Shown here piece after piece: positions 37,480 through 46,025 of a stretch of 64,000 bases of DNA. Numbering within the stretch: position 1 is the first letter of the stretch; each line of letters starts with the position of its first letter. Below the pieces are notes generated by a model. The model did no database searches, was not told where the DNA came from, and was given only the letters and a program-made list of their open reading frames with translations. The translations under genes were made by a program, and so were the position numbers. Origin of the DNA: an uncultured Thermoanaerobaculia bacterium (GTDB taxonomy: Bacteria; Acidobacteriota; Thermoanaerobaculia; Multivoradales; Multivoraceae). The stretch lies in contig CATOTG010000001.1 in the NCBI GenBank assembly GCA_951813015.1, positions 372,001 to 436,000 on the forward strand, written 5' to 3'.

Positions 37480-37723
37480 GAGTGGTTCTACTCGCTCCTC
37501 TGAGAAGATGTCGTTGGTTCAGTCTCGAAGCTGGCGCGGTAGAAACCGGGTGCGCCGGCCTGCCATCCGTCCGCCCGATGACGGGCGCACGGACTGGTTC
37601 ACGGGTGGCGCGAATCGCGCCACCCGGGTTCTGGCCGGCATTCGGCGCGAAGCGCCGGCCTTGCGGACTTCTGCCGCGCCAGGGCGCGATTGTAGCGCCG
37701 TGGGCGCCGCCCCGCGCAACGGG
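37480..37723. other. Intergenic region carrying repeat copy A
   Basis: 244 bp between the aldolase start and the stop of the degenerate Nudix gene, both minus strand. It is largely occupied by the dispersed repeat at 37549-37643, followed by GCGCGAAGCGCCGGCC palindromic remnants. No gene. Confidence 0.6.
37549..37643 (+). repeat. Dispersed palindromic repeat, full copy A
   Basis: About 95 bp with two hairpins. The first is CCGCCCGATG-ACGGGCGCACGG (imperfect). The second is GGGTGGCGCG-aat-CGCGCCACCC (perfect 10-bp arms). It is almost identical to the reverse complement of 22480-22572 and closely similar to 39354-39426, whose second hairpin is GTGTGGCGCG-AGGA-CGCGCCACCC. Confidence 0.85.
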
Positions 37724-38311
37724 TCAATTCAGGCTGCCGACCAGCAGTTCAGGACCGGATTCCGGCCGTTCCAACCGTTCGATCAACCGCAACAGCAGAT
37801 CCAGCGGAGGCCCCCAGAGCCGGTGGCGCCCGACGTGGTACACGGCAAACGGCACGGACTGCCCCTCGATCTCGAAGGTCCTCTCCTCGATCAGCCGGGG
37901 ACGCTTGAGAGCCGACAGCGGCAGCCGGACGGGCGGCGCCTCGACGTTGCTGCCATCCTCCTCGGGAGAGGGTACGGCGACGACACAAGCTCGAAGACGG
38001 AAACCTCCGGGCCCGCCCACCTCGTCCAGTTCGCCCAGACGGAGAACGCGCGACGGCTCGACGCCGAGACCCGCATTGACGAGCCGCGCCACGGACGGCC
38101 AGGGGTCATCGCCCTCGAACGGGATGGCGGGGAAGCTCAACGGCGGCGAGTCGTCCGGCTCTTCCCGCAACAGGGTCCAGAGTTCGGCAGCCTCCACGTA
38201 GAGCGGCAGCACCAGCGCGACCTTCGTGCCGCTTTCTCCCGCGTCCGGCAATCGCTTCGACTGCTCCAGCACGCCGCGCATTTCGAGAATCCAGCTCACT
38301 GGCGCCGACAC
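37724..38311 (-). CDS. Degenerate Nudix (CoA pyrophosphatase-like) protein
   Basis: A 195-residue protein that aligns by eye along its length with CoA-type Nudix hydrolases: VALVLPLYVEAAELWTLL, SFPAIPFEGDDPWPSVARL, LGELDEV near 95, a PPVRLPLSALKRPRLIEERT core, and the diagnostic C-terminal PFAVYHVGRHRLWGPPLDLL. In catalytic members the Nudix box reads GGxxEPGDx...REAEEEIGL. Here the equivalent is AIPFEGDD...RLVNAGLGV, so all three metal-binding Glu are absent and the protein is probably not a hydrolase. It could be a regulatory or ligand-binding remnant. It is the last gene of the minus-strand run from nfeD, 41 bp after the membrane-protein gene. Confidence 0.65.
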   Translation of the reverse strand: MSAPVSWILEMRGVLEQSKRLPDAGESGTKVALVLPLYVEAAELWTLLREEPDDSPPLSFPAIPFEGDDPWPSVARLVNAGLGVEPSRVLRLGELDEVGGPGGFRLRACVVAVPSPEEDGSNVEAPPVRLPLSALKRPRLIEERTFEIEGQSVPFAVYHVGRHRLWGPPLDLLLRLIERLERPESGPELLVGSLN

Positions 38312-38352
38312 TATCCCCGGCAGCCCGTGGCAGAAGTCGCCGGACGGGTTCG

Positions 38353-40362
38353 CTACTCCCGTTGCGAACGAAACTCCAGACGATGCACCGAGTCGGGAGC
38401 GTCGTCAGCGCCACCCACACTCAACCGCAGCCGATGCACCGCGACCGCTTCCCTCGACCACCACAGGCGATGGCGAGCCACCGGAGCGGCCAGCCGCAGA
38501 TCGACCGCGGTCCGCCCGGACGGCAGGGTCCGCCGTTCCTGGAGCTCTGCGCCCAGGACCTCAAGGCGGGTGCTCCTCTCGAGAACCACCTGAAGACCGG
38601 CGGCCGAGGGAGAGCCGCCCCCAGGCCCCCGGTGCCCGGCGCCGTTCTCGCGGGCGATCAGGAACTCCACCCAGCCGTCGTGACGCGCATCTTCCGACCC
38701 GCCATTAGTCGCTTCGACCAGGATGCTCTCCTCCCCGAACGGAGTGATCCGGCCGGCGACCGGGCGCAACCAGAACGCACCGACGAAGAGGTCCGGCCCG
38801 GCGGGCCCCAGTCGCTGGGTCGTCTCCCCGGGCAGAAGACGGCTGAGAACGCCGGCCGGGGGCGGCCCCGGCCCCAGCGCCGCGCCGGGCCGCAGCCAGA
38901 CCGGGTAGAGAACGAGCGCTGCCGGCACGGCGACCGCGAGGACTCTCGCCAGGCTGAGCCTGGCAGTCAGAAACCAGAACATGGGCAGCAGGGCGGCCAT
39001 GCCGCCCGGCCCGAGAGCCGCCCGCTCGTCGCCCAGGTCGAACGGAAACAGGAAGACGCGGACGGCGACCGAGCCGACCGCCGCGACCAGCAGCACCCGC
39101 CGCCAACCGCCTGCCGGCAACACCCAAAGTGCGGCAAACACCAGCGGTACGCCGTAGGGAAGGAAACCGACTGTGCGGCCGAGGAGCGCGTACAGGCCCG
39201 TCCGCAAACGGAGACCTTCGGAGGCCCGGGCGTCGAACCGGGGACGCCCGGGCGCCGCGCCGGTGAAGTGAGCCGAGCGGGTCCGGCCCGGCTTCCCGGC
39301 CTGCGCCCACGACAGCCGCCCGGGCGCCGCGCCGGTGAAATGAGCCGAGCGGGGTTCCATCCGAACGCCCGATGACGGGCGCTCGGACTGGTTCGCGTGT
39401 GGCGCGAGGACGCGCCACCCGGGTTCGTCCTCCGGGCCCGGGCCGAACCCCGGGGCGCCCGGTCCGGCGCTGCGGCGCCACTCCTCGACCTCGAAGTCCA
39501 CCGCCGGAAAGCCCGTCGCCCGATCGAACACCCCGAGCTCCGCCGGACCCGTTCCGCCGCGCGCCACTGCCGCAACGCCCAGGAAAGCAGCGGCGGTCAC
39601 GAGTGCGGCCACCAGCAGGCCACCCGCCGCGAGCCGGCGGCGCGGCTGGAGCAGCGCCAACCAGACCGCCGCCCCAAGACCCGGCAGCAGACTGAATCCG
39701 TCGACGGAAGCCACAACGGCCAGCGTGAGCAGACTTCCGACCAGAGACCAGCGCAGCACGGTCCGACCGTTCGTCTCGATCGGACTCGGCGACCCGGCCG
39801 CACGCTGAGCGGTACGCCAGGCCGCGGGCACGATCTGCACGACCAACGCCCACGCCACGGCCGAAGCCGCGAGGCGAACCATCTCGGGCGACGGCAGGGG
39901 CAATAGCGTGAACGCCGTCGTACCGCCAACGCAAAGCGCGATCCAGGCCGGCGCCCACGGGCCGACCTCGCGCTCCAGCACCAGCGCGGAGGCAGCCGCC
40001 GCAAGCGCCAGCAGCAACCAGTTCAAGACGGCGGGGCCTCGCCGGGGCGAGACGCGAACAAAGGGTGCGGCGACGACCGCGAAGACCGAGGGTCTACCGA
40101 AGCCGACCTTCGAGCTGCCGGCTCTCGTCACCAGCGCGACTGCCGCCGGTTCCCGCTCCCAGGCGCCAACGTAGCGGTCGTAGTCCTCGCGGCCGTATGA
40201 CAGATCGCCGTCCCAGGCGAGACTGGCGGCGGCCATCAGGTGGGTGATCTCGCGCTCCCCCGGCGTGCCCGCATCGGTCCGCAGGGCGAACGAGAGAAGC
40301 GCCGCCAGCAGCCCGGCCAGCAGCAACCAGGACCACCGTCGCGCCGGTTCCGGACGGCTCAC
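38353..40362 (-). CDS. Polytopic membrane protein with an in-frame repeat insertion
   Basis: About 669 residues. Multiple hydrophobic helices occur between residues 8 and 300 and again between 385 and 520, followed by a soluble C-terminal beta-rich domain (VEFLIARENGAG..., RLEVLGAELQERRTLPSGR). The organisation resembles GT39/ArnT-like or mannosyltransferase-like glycosyltransferases, but no catalytic motif is certain. Residues about 312-375 are encoded by repeat DNA (39238-39426), giving HANQSERPSSGVRMEPRSAHF and then two copies of RSAHFTGAAPGR. The start is GTG at 40362 overlapping the glycosyltransferase stop as GTGA; the frame could be read from 40521 but would overlap that gene by 160 bp. 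Confidence 0.7.
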   Translation of the reverse strand: MSRPEPARRWSWLLLAGLLAALLSFALRTDAGTPGEREITHLMAAASLAWDGDLSYGREDYDRYVGAWEREPAAVALVTRAGSSKVGFGRPSVFAVVAAPFVRVSPRRGPAVLNWLLLALAAAASALVLEREVGPWAPAWIALCVGGTTAFTLLPLPSPEMVRLAASAVAWALVVQIVPAAWRTAQRAAGSPSPIETNGRTVLRWSLVGSLLTLAVVASVDGFSLLPGLGAAVWLALLQPRRRLAAGGLLVAALVTAAAFLGVAAVARGGTGPAELGVFDRATGFPAVDFEVEEWRRSAGPGAPGFGPGPEDEPGWRVLAPHANQSERPSSGVRMEPRSAHFTGAAPGRLSWAQAGKPGRTRSAHFTGAAPGRPRFDARASEGLRLRTGLYALLGRTVGFLPYGVPLVFAALWVLPAGGWRRVLLVAAVGSVAVRVFLFPFDLGDERAALGPGGMAALLPMFWFLTARLSLARVLAVAVPAALVLYPVWLRPGAALGPGPPPAGVLSRLLPGETTQRLGPAGPDLFVGAFWLRPVAGRITPFGEESILVEATNGGSEDARHDGWVEFLIARENGAGHRGPGGGSPSAAGLQVVLERSTRLEVLGAELQERRTLPSGRTAVDLRLAAPVARHRLWWSREAVAVHRLRLSVGGADDAPDSVHRLEFRSQRE
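39238..39426 (+). repeat. Dispersed repeat copy C with a duplicated flank, inside a coding gene
   Basis: 39354-39426 matches repeat copy A (GGTTCCATCCGAACGCCC, then GGACTGGTTCGCGTG and CGCGCCACCCGGGTTC). Next to it, CGGGCGCCGCGCCGGTGAA-(A/G)-TGAGCCGAGCGG is present twice, near 39248 and 39320. The whole insertion keeps the minus-strand membrane-protein frame open. Confidence 0.75.
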
Positions 40363-41984
40363 AGGTCCAGGTCGAAGGCGGGCGCCCCGCAAAGGGTCAT
40401 CGAGCCGCCGCCGAACAGGTGGGGTTCGAGCCGGAGCCGCGCCGGTCCAATCGGCTTGCGGAGCTTCAGTCCGATCCGGCACGCGTCGCCGGGCGCGAGA
40501 TCCCGGGGCAACGGAATCCACGGCCTGCCCTTGAACAGGTCTCGACCGCCGCTCCAGAGCCGGGGTTCGAGGACGACGCCACCATCGGGGTGGCGACCCG
40601 ATAGCCAGGTGGCGAACCCGGTGTTGGTCACCACGATCTCTAGCGCGCGCCGCTCACCCTCCGCCCAGGGGCGTTCCCCGCCTTCGACTTCGATTTGTCC
40701 GGGAAGCCACCCCCAGGTCAACGAAGTGGGAGGCGAGGGACTCGGCGGCCGAAGTGCGACTGGCGCCTCAGCCGTTTCGCCGGACCACTCCTCCAGGGCC
40801 TCGGCCACTGCCCGGGCGGCCTCCGCCGGCCGATGCTCCCGCTCGATGAAGGAGCGCGCCGCGTCGCCCATCTCGCTCAACCGGTCGGGCGCCCCCAGGA
40901 GCCGGCGCAGAAGACCGGCAAGCGCCTCCGCCTCGCTTGCCGGATCGTCTCCCAGCGGCGCCTTGACCACCACGTCGTCCGGCAGTTCGGAGAACTGGCC
41001 GTAGTCCGAGACGACCGCCGGCCGTCCCAGCGCCAGAATGCGAAGCAGTGACGCGGAGGTTTCTCCCGCGCTCGGATAGCGCAGATTGAGGCAGAGGTCG
41101 CAGGCGGCAATGGCGGTCGGGAAAGTGGCTTCGTCGAGGAAACCGGTCACCACTACCCGGTCCTGGACTCCAAGGTCCCGGATCAGCGCCGGCAGATCGA
41201 ACAGGGGCGCCGCTTCCCCGGCCACCACCGCGACCGTCTCCTCCATGCCGGGTTCCGCGAGCGACCGCAGCAGCACATCCGTTCGCTTGATCGGCGTCTG
41301 GTACCCGAACGAACCGAGCAGGACGGCGCCGGGCGGGACGCCCAGCCGGCGCCGCCACGCCGCGGCATCCTCCCGGCTCGGCTGATCGGGCGCCGGCATC
41401 GGCATCGGGACTCGCCGAATCTCGGGCAGCGAAAGGCCCGGGGCGCGCTGGCTCAACTCCTCCTTGAGAAAGCGGCGGCCCCAGTAGCTGTGAACCAGCA
41501 GACCCCGCTGGCGAAGCAGCAGCGAGCCGTGCGCCGGCATCTCGAACAGCCGGGACCGGCCATGGGCGCCCCAGCGCGTCGGTACCGCCGCTGCCGCCCC
41601 TTCCCAGCCATGTTCGGCGCCGAGCGCGGCGACGTAGGCGTCCAGATCGCCGCTGGCGAGCGTGGCCTCGACCAGAAGGTGGTGGAGGCGCAGGTCGTGC
41701 ACAGTGGCAACTCCCGGTGTCTCGAGGGCGAAGCGGCGCACACCCTCGTGGTACACGTTGTTGCCCAGTTGGTAGAAGGGAAGGCGTCGAGCCGGGTCGA
41801 GCGCCGCCGGTTCAACCACCTCGTAGCGGCGCCCGATCGCGGAGGCCACTTCCTGACCGGGCAGGCGCACGACGCGCAGGTCGCACAGCGGCGCGAGTTC
41901 CTCCAGCAGGTCGACGCTGTAGTCGGCGATGCCCGACCGCACCGGCGGCAGCGGCGAGACGTAGTCGACCGCCGGTCCGGTCAC
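40359..41984 (-). CDS. GT4-type glycosyltransferase with C-terminal Ig-like domain
   Basis: A 541-residue GT-B glycosyltransferase. The N-terminal PPVRSGIADYSVDLLEELAP is typical of GT4 enzymes. The donor half has VLLGSFGYQTPIKRTDVLL, VVVTGFLDEATFPTAIAACD and LNLRYPSAGETSASLLRILALG, the equivalent of the E-x7-E donor site. After the transferase (to about 405) a ~120-residue beta-rich domain follows (RALEIVVTNTGFATWLSG, then PRDLAPGDACRIGLKL), resembling an Ig-like/NBR1-type module. The start is GTG 41984, 15 bp after prfB. Its role may be in envelope or exopolysaccharide synthesis with the adjoining membrane protein. Sugar and acceptor unknown. Confidence 0.85.
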   Translation of the reverse strand: MTGPAVDYVSPLPPVRSGIADYSVDLLEELAPLCDLRVVRLPGQEVASAIGRRYEVVEPAALDPARRLPFYQLGNNVYHEGVRRFALETPGVATVHDLRLHHLLVEATLASGDLDAYVAALGAEHGWEGAAAAVPTRWGAHGRSRLFEMPAHGSLLLRQRGLLVHSYWGRRFLKEELSQRAPGLSLPEIRRVPMPMPAPDQPSREDAAAWRRRLGVPPGAVLLGSFGYQTPIKRTDVLLRSLAEPGMEETVAVVAGEAAPLFDLPALIRDLGVQDRVVVTGFLDEATFPTAIAACDLCLNLRYPSAGETSASLLRILALGRPAVVSDYGQFSELPDDVVVKAPLGDDPASEAEALAGLLRRLLGAPDRLSEMGDAARSFIEREHRPAEAARAVAEALEEWSGETAEAPVALRPPSPSPPTSLTWGWLPGQIEVEGGERPWAEGERRALEIVVTNTGFATWLSGRHPDGGVVLEPRLWSGGRDLFKGRPWIPLPRDLAPGDACRIGLKLRKPIGPARLRLEPHLFGGGSMTLCGAPAFDLDL

Positions 41985-41998
41985 CGCTACCTCGGCCC

Positions 41999-43109
41999 TC
42001 AGGTCGTCTCGAGCTGCTGCCCGAGCCAGGCGTCGATGAACGGGTCGATCTCACCGTCGAGGACTCGCTCGACGGCGGAGACCTCGAGCTTCGTGCGGTG
42101 GTCCTTGACCATGCGGTACGGGTGGATCACGTAGCTCCGGATCTGGGAGCCGAAGCCGATCTCCAGCTTCTGCCCCTCGCGCTCGGCCTGTTCCTCGCGG
42201 CGTTTCTGTACTTCCCGGTCGTAGAGGCGCGCCTTGAGGATCTTCATCGCCACCGCCCGGTTCTTGATCTGACTGCGCTCGTTCTGGCAGCTGACCACGA
42301 TCCCGGACGGGTGGTGCGTGATCCGCACCGCCGAATCCGTCACGTTGACGTGCTGACCGCCGGCGCCCGACGACCGGAAGGTGTCGATGCGGATGTCCTT
42401 GTCCTCGACCTCGATGTCGATGTCGTCGTCGACCTCCGGGTAGGCGTAGACCGAGGCGAAGGAAGTGTGGCGCCTCTTCGCCGCGTCGAAGGGCGAGATC
42501 CGGACCAGCCGATGAACCCCGTTCTCGCCGCGCAGGCGGCCGAAGGCGTAGTCGCCGCGCACGGCCACCGTCGCGCTCTTGAGCCCGGCCTCGTCGCCGT
42601 CGAGCCGCTCGAGCAGCGTCACGTCGAAGCCGTTCTGTTCCGCCCAGCGGAGATACATGCGCAGCAGGATCTCGGCCCAGTCCTGCGAGTCCGTGCCGCC
42701 CTCGCCGGGGTGGATGGCGAGCAGGGCGCTTCGCTCGTCGTCCTCGCCCGAGAGTTTCAACTCCAGGTCGAGCGCCTCGGTTTCGCGCCTTACCCGTTGA
42801 ATGAAATCGCTGAGTTCCCGCTCGCCCTCGACCGCCTCCGCACTCTCGGCCAGCAGTTCGAGCCATGCCTCGACCTCGCCGCTGTCGGCGTTCAGCCGAT
42901 CGACCGTCGTCTGCCGCCGTTCCAGAGTCCGGCGGCGACGCAGCAGAGGCGCGCTCTGCCGGGGATCGTCCCAGAATCCCGGCTGCTCCATCTCATGGTC
43001 GAGCGCGGCGAGCTGCTCCTGGACCTCAGCCGGGTCAAAGATACCTCCGCAGACCGTCCAGGCGGGACCTGAGTTCGGTCAGCGAGCGATTCGCGTCGGA
43101 GGCGATCAT
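41999..43109 (-). CDS. prfB: Peptide chain release factor 2 with programmed +1 frameshift
   Basis: RF2 terminates translation at UGA/UAA. The GGQ motif is present (SSGAGGQHVN), with the PrfB N-terminal helices upstream. The gene starts at ATG 43109 (MIASDANRSLTELRSR) and runs 24 codons to RRYL, then meets an in-frame TGA at 43037-43035 in the context GGAGG-TAT-CTT-TGA-C, the classic autoregulatory slippery site. Slipping one base after CTT continues as DPAEVQEQLAALDHEMEQP and joins the long frame (42991 downward), giving about 369 residues. The ATG overlaps the lnt stop as ATGA. Low RF2 favours the shift, so the gene regulates itself. Confidence 0.97.
43034..43045 (-). promoter_or_regulatory. 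prfB programmed frameshift site
   Basis: On the minus strand: internal Shine-Dalgarno GGAGG, three bases, then CTT-TGA-C. This matches the conserved bacterial RF2 recoding signal (SD-like sequence, slippery CUU, stop UGA followed by C). Confidence 0.95.
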
Positions 43110-44671
43110 CCGCGCAGTATGGCAAAGCCGGCAAGCAGGAGGCAAAGCAGAGGCGCCAGGAGCGGCGCCCGGGAGAACAGGGTCATCCCGTCGACCGGCG
43201 TGACCGGCATCCGCAGCACGGCCGTCTCGTCGATGCCTGCGGTCGCCAGGACCCTGCCGCGGGGATCGATCGACGCCGAAATGCCGGTGATCGCGGCGCG
43301 GATCACCGGTCGACCATTCTCGGCGGCACGGAAGCGCGCGGGCCGCAGGTGCTGATGAGGCGCCCAGGTCGCGCCGTACCAGGAGTCGTTCGCCATCGTG
43401 ACGAGCACCGAAGCCCCGTCCCGAACCCGGGCTGCAACCTGCATCGGGAAGACGATCTCGAAGCAGATCGAAATCCCCAGGCGGGCGCTTTCCAGGTCGA
43501 GCAACCTCACCTCGTCGCCGGTCGAGAAGCTCCCCGTGTTCCGCGCCAGTTGACGCACACCGGGGAGGTAGCGCGCGAACGGCACGTACTCGCCGAACGG
43601 AACCAGGTGCATCTTGTCGTACGTCTGGCGGTTGGCCCGCACGTCACCTGGCGTCAGCAGATAGGCCGAGTTGAAAGCCCCCTCTTCCTCACCCGAGCCG
43701 AAGCGGCGGGCGCTGTTGAACAAGAGCGAGCAGCCGCGCCCGACGAGCCGCTCGAGGTCGCGGGCGAACGCTGCGTCGCGTTCCAGCTCGTACGGCCAGC
43801 CGGCGCTCTCGGGCCACACGACGAGCGCGCCCGGCGTGCAGGCTTCGTGGCTCAGTTCGAAGAGGCGGCGGTAGCTGGAGCGAATCGACGACTGGTCCAG
43901 TCCGCCGAGAAGCTGATCGTCCGTCATCATGCCGATGTTCGGCTGCACCACTCGAACATCGAGCACCGGTCCGGCCGCCGCCGCCCGGTCGGTACTCGTC
44001 CAGCGAGCGACCGTCAGGAGCACTGCCACGCCAGCCACAACCGTCACTGCCCGCCGGCGGGTCGCGCGGTCCACGAGCCCCAACAGGCCCAGTCCGAAAG
44101 CGATGACGAGACCCGACAGTCCAAGGCTGCCGATCCACCTGGTTGCGTCGAGCGCGCCCGGAACATCGACCCACGCGTACCCGAGCAGATTCCACGGGAA
44201 TCCCGACAGACCCGCTCCCCGCACCAGTTCGAGACTGACCCAGATCGCCGGCGCCAAAACGAGCGAAAGAGCGTCGCGACGTCCCAGGGCAGGTCCGGCG
44301 AGCCAGCAGAACAAGCCGTGGCAGGCGCCCAGGTAGATGGCCAGCAGGGCCACCAGACCGGCCGACGCGACGCCGGGCAGCCCTCCGTAGACGGTCAGCA
44401 TCGTCGACAGCCACGGCACCGCGATCAGCCACGCCACGGCGCCGTGAAGCCAGCCAAGCCAAAGCCGGCGCCAGGGCCCGAGCGGCGCACCCGCAACCAG
44501 ACACAGGGGCACGGCGGCCGCCAGGGGGACCAGGAGCCCGGGCCGCTCGTCGAAACAGAACGCCCACCAGACGCCGCCGCCGACCGCCAGGGCGAGCTGA
44601 AACCAGATCGACGGCAGGAGCCGCTGCAGCGTCGCCGACGCTCCGGAAGACGCAGTCTGGCCGACGGTCAG
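43106..44671 (-). CDS. lnt: Apolipoprotein N-acyltransferase (probable non-standard CTG start)
   Basis: An integral-membrane acyltransferase that adds the third acyl chain to lipoproteins. The C-terminal nitrilase-type domain contains the catalytic triad: Glu in VVWPESAGWP, Lys in YDKMHLVPFGEYVP and Cys in GISICFEIVFP. Several N-terminal transmembrane helices precede it. The nearest ATG/GTG/TTG start is GTG 44512, which leaves out a further in-frame helix (WFQLALAVGGGVWWAFCF, encoded about 44540-44600) expected in the family. The frame is open to a CTG at 44671 overlapping the upstream stop as CTGA. I give that as the more likely start; 44512 is the conservative one (468 residues). Downstream prfB overlaps as ATGA. 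Confidence 0.85.
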   Translation of the reverse strand: MTVGQTASSGASATLQRLLPSIWFQLALAVGGGVWWAFCFDERPGLLVPLAAAVPLCLVAGAPLGPWRRLWLGWLHGAVAWLIAVPWLSTMLTVYGGLPGVASAGLVALLAIYLGACHGLFCWLAGPALGRRDALSLVLAPAIWVSLELVRGAGLSGFPWNLLGYAWVDVPGALDATRWIGSLGLSGLVIAFGLGLLGLVDRATRRRAVTVVAGVAVLLTVARWTSTDRAAAAGPVLDVRVVQPNIGMMTDDQLLGGLDQSSIRSSYRRLFELSHEACTPGALVVWPESAGWPYELERDAAFARDLERLVGRGCSLLFNSARRFGSGEEEGAFNSAYLLTPGDVRANRQTYDKMHLVPFGEYVPFARYLPGVRQLARNTGSFSTGDEVRLLDLESARLGISICFEIVFPMQVAARVRDGASVLVTMANDSWYGATWAPHQHLRPARFRAAENGRPVIRAAITGISASIDPRGRVLATAGIDETAVLRMPVTPVDGMTLFSRAPLLAPLLCLLLAGFAILRG

Positions 44672-45237
44672 TTGTTCGGCGTGATCCAGGTCTCGAGCCC
44701 GTACTGTTTGGTCAGCAGTTCGGCCGCCGCCGAGGCGGAGTCCTGGTCCTCGAAGGGGCCTACCCGTACCCGTTGCATCACCTGGTCGTCGAGCGTCTGG
44801 GGCGACAGGAAGGCGCGATGTCCGTCCGCCCGCAGCTTCTGCTCTACCGAGGCCGCCTGCCCGGCGTCCGCACTCGAGAAGACCTGGACGACAAGACCGG
44901 CAGTCGTCGTCGCCGCCGCCGGGACCGGACCGTCGCCCTCGACCGCAGGCGCCCCGTCCTCGGTGTCGCCGAAGAACCGCACGACCTCGACCGGCGCCGC
45001 CTCGGCTTCCGACTCCCTGGCGCCAGGACTGGCCGCATCGGGGACCGTTTCGGGAGGCGGCAGGTCAGGAAGCGTGACGGCCGCCTGGGTCTCGGCGAGA
45101 TCAAGGTCGTTCGACCGGCCCCACCACACCCCGGCCGCGAACGCTCCCACCAGGGCCAGCGCCAGAAGAGCCACGAAGGCGGCAATCTGGCTGTTGCTGA
45201 CCGCGACCTCATAGGGCTCGCAGGCGTCGCGGTTCAC
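44668..45237 (-). CDS. SPOR-domain membrane protein
   Basis: A 189-residue single-pass membrane protein. The transmembrane helix is at about residues 18-38 ([22 protein letters not shown]), followed by an acidic/Pro-rich periplasmic linker and a C-terminal SPOR fold ([20 protein letters not shown], then [25 protein letters not shown] blocks). SPOR domains bind denuded peptidoglycan at division sites. The start is GTG at 45237, overlapping the slipin stop as GTGA. Probable partner of cell-wall remodelling; no FtsN-specific features beyond the SPOR domain are seen. Confidence 0.85.
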   Translation of the reverse strand: MNRDACEPYEVAVSNSQIAAFVALLALALVGAFAAGVWWGRSNDLDLAETQAAVTLPDLPPPETVPDAASPGARESEAEAAPVEVVRFFGDTEDGAPAVEGDGPVPAAATTTAGLVVQVFSSADAGQAASVEQKLRADGHRAFLSPQTLDDQVMQRVRVGPFEDQDSASAAAELLTKQYGLETWITPNN

Positions 45238-45998
45238 TCTTTGGGCTGTTTGAACCCCGCGAACGCCTTGAAGAGGTCAAGCGGCAGCGGGAAGATGATG
45301 GTCGAGTTCCGCTCGGTCGCGATGTCCGTCAGGGTCTGCAGGTAGCGCAGTTGCAGCGTGACCGGGTTGACGCTGATCGCGGATGCGGCCTCGGCAAGCG
45401 ATTCGGACGCCTGGAGTTCACCGCTGGCGTGAATCACCTTGGCGCGCTTCTCCCGCTCGGCCTCGGCCTGCCTGGCCATCGCGCGCTGCATCTCCTGAGG
45501 CAGGTCGACGTGCTTGACCTCGACCATGGAGACCTTGATGCCCCACGGATCGGTCTGTTGATCGATCACCGTCTGGAGCTGGTCGTTCAGAGTCTCCCGC
45601 TCGCTCAGCAGTTGGTCCAGTTCGGTCTGGCCGAGAATCGAGCGCAGCGTGGTCTGAGCCAACTGGCTGGTGGCGAACAGGAAGTTCTCCACCTCGACGA
45701 TCGCCTTGGTCGGTTCCAGCACCCGGAAGTAGACGACCGCGTTGACCTTCACCGACACGTTGTCGCGAGTGATGATGTCCTGCGGCGGAACGTCCAGCAC
45801 GACGGTGCGAAGCGACACCTTGACCATCCGGTCGATCGGCCACAGTACAAGGACCAGGCCGGGGCCCTTCGGCTTCTCCAGAATCCGTCCGAGGCGGAAC
45901 ACGACCGCCCGCTCGTACTCGGCCATGATGTTGATCCACCGAGTGAGCAGGAACAGGGCTGCCACGATCAGGAAACCGATAAAGGGAAGACTCGCCAT
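45234..45998 (-). CDS. Slipin (SPFH/band-7 membrane protein)
   Basis: A 254-residue stomatin-like SPFH protein with one N-terminal membrane segment ([17 protein letters not shown]). Conserved blocks are [73 protein letters not shown] and the C-terminal helical [17 protein letters not shown]. Slipins are encoded next to NfeD-type proteins in many bacteria and archaea and assemble into membrane microdomains; here nfeD lies 28 bp upstream. The pair likely functions together in membrane organisation or proteolysis. Confidence 0.93.
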   Translation of the reverse strand: MASLPFIGFLIVAALFLLTRWINIMAEYERAVVFRLGRILEKPKGPGLVLVLWPIDRMVKVSLRTVVLDVPPQDIITRDNVSVKVNAVVYFRVLEPTKAIVEVENFLFATSQLAQTTLRSILGQTELDQLLSERETLNDQLQTVIDQQTDPWGIKVSMVEVKHVDLPQEMQRAMARQAEAEREKRAKVIHASGELQASESLAEAASAISVNPVTLQLRYLQTLTDIATERNSTIIFPLPLDLFKAFAGFKQPKE

Positions 45999-46025
45999 TG
46001 CGGTTCAGGTCCTTTCTACAAGTAC

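Noticed and set aside
38362..39375. Long plus-strand ORF over the membrane-protein gene
   Set aside because: Antisense frame kept open by high GC; Arg/Pro-rich without any recognisable motif.
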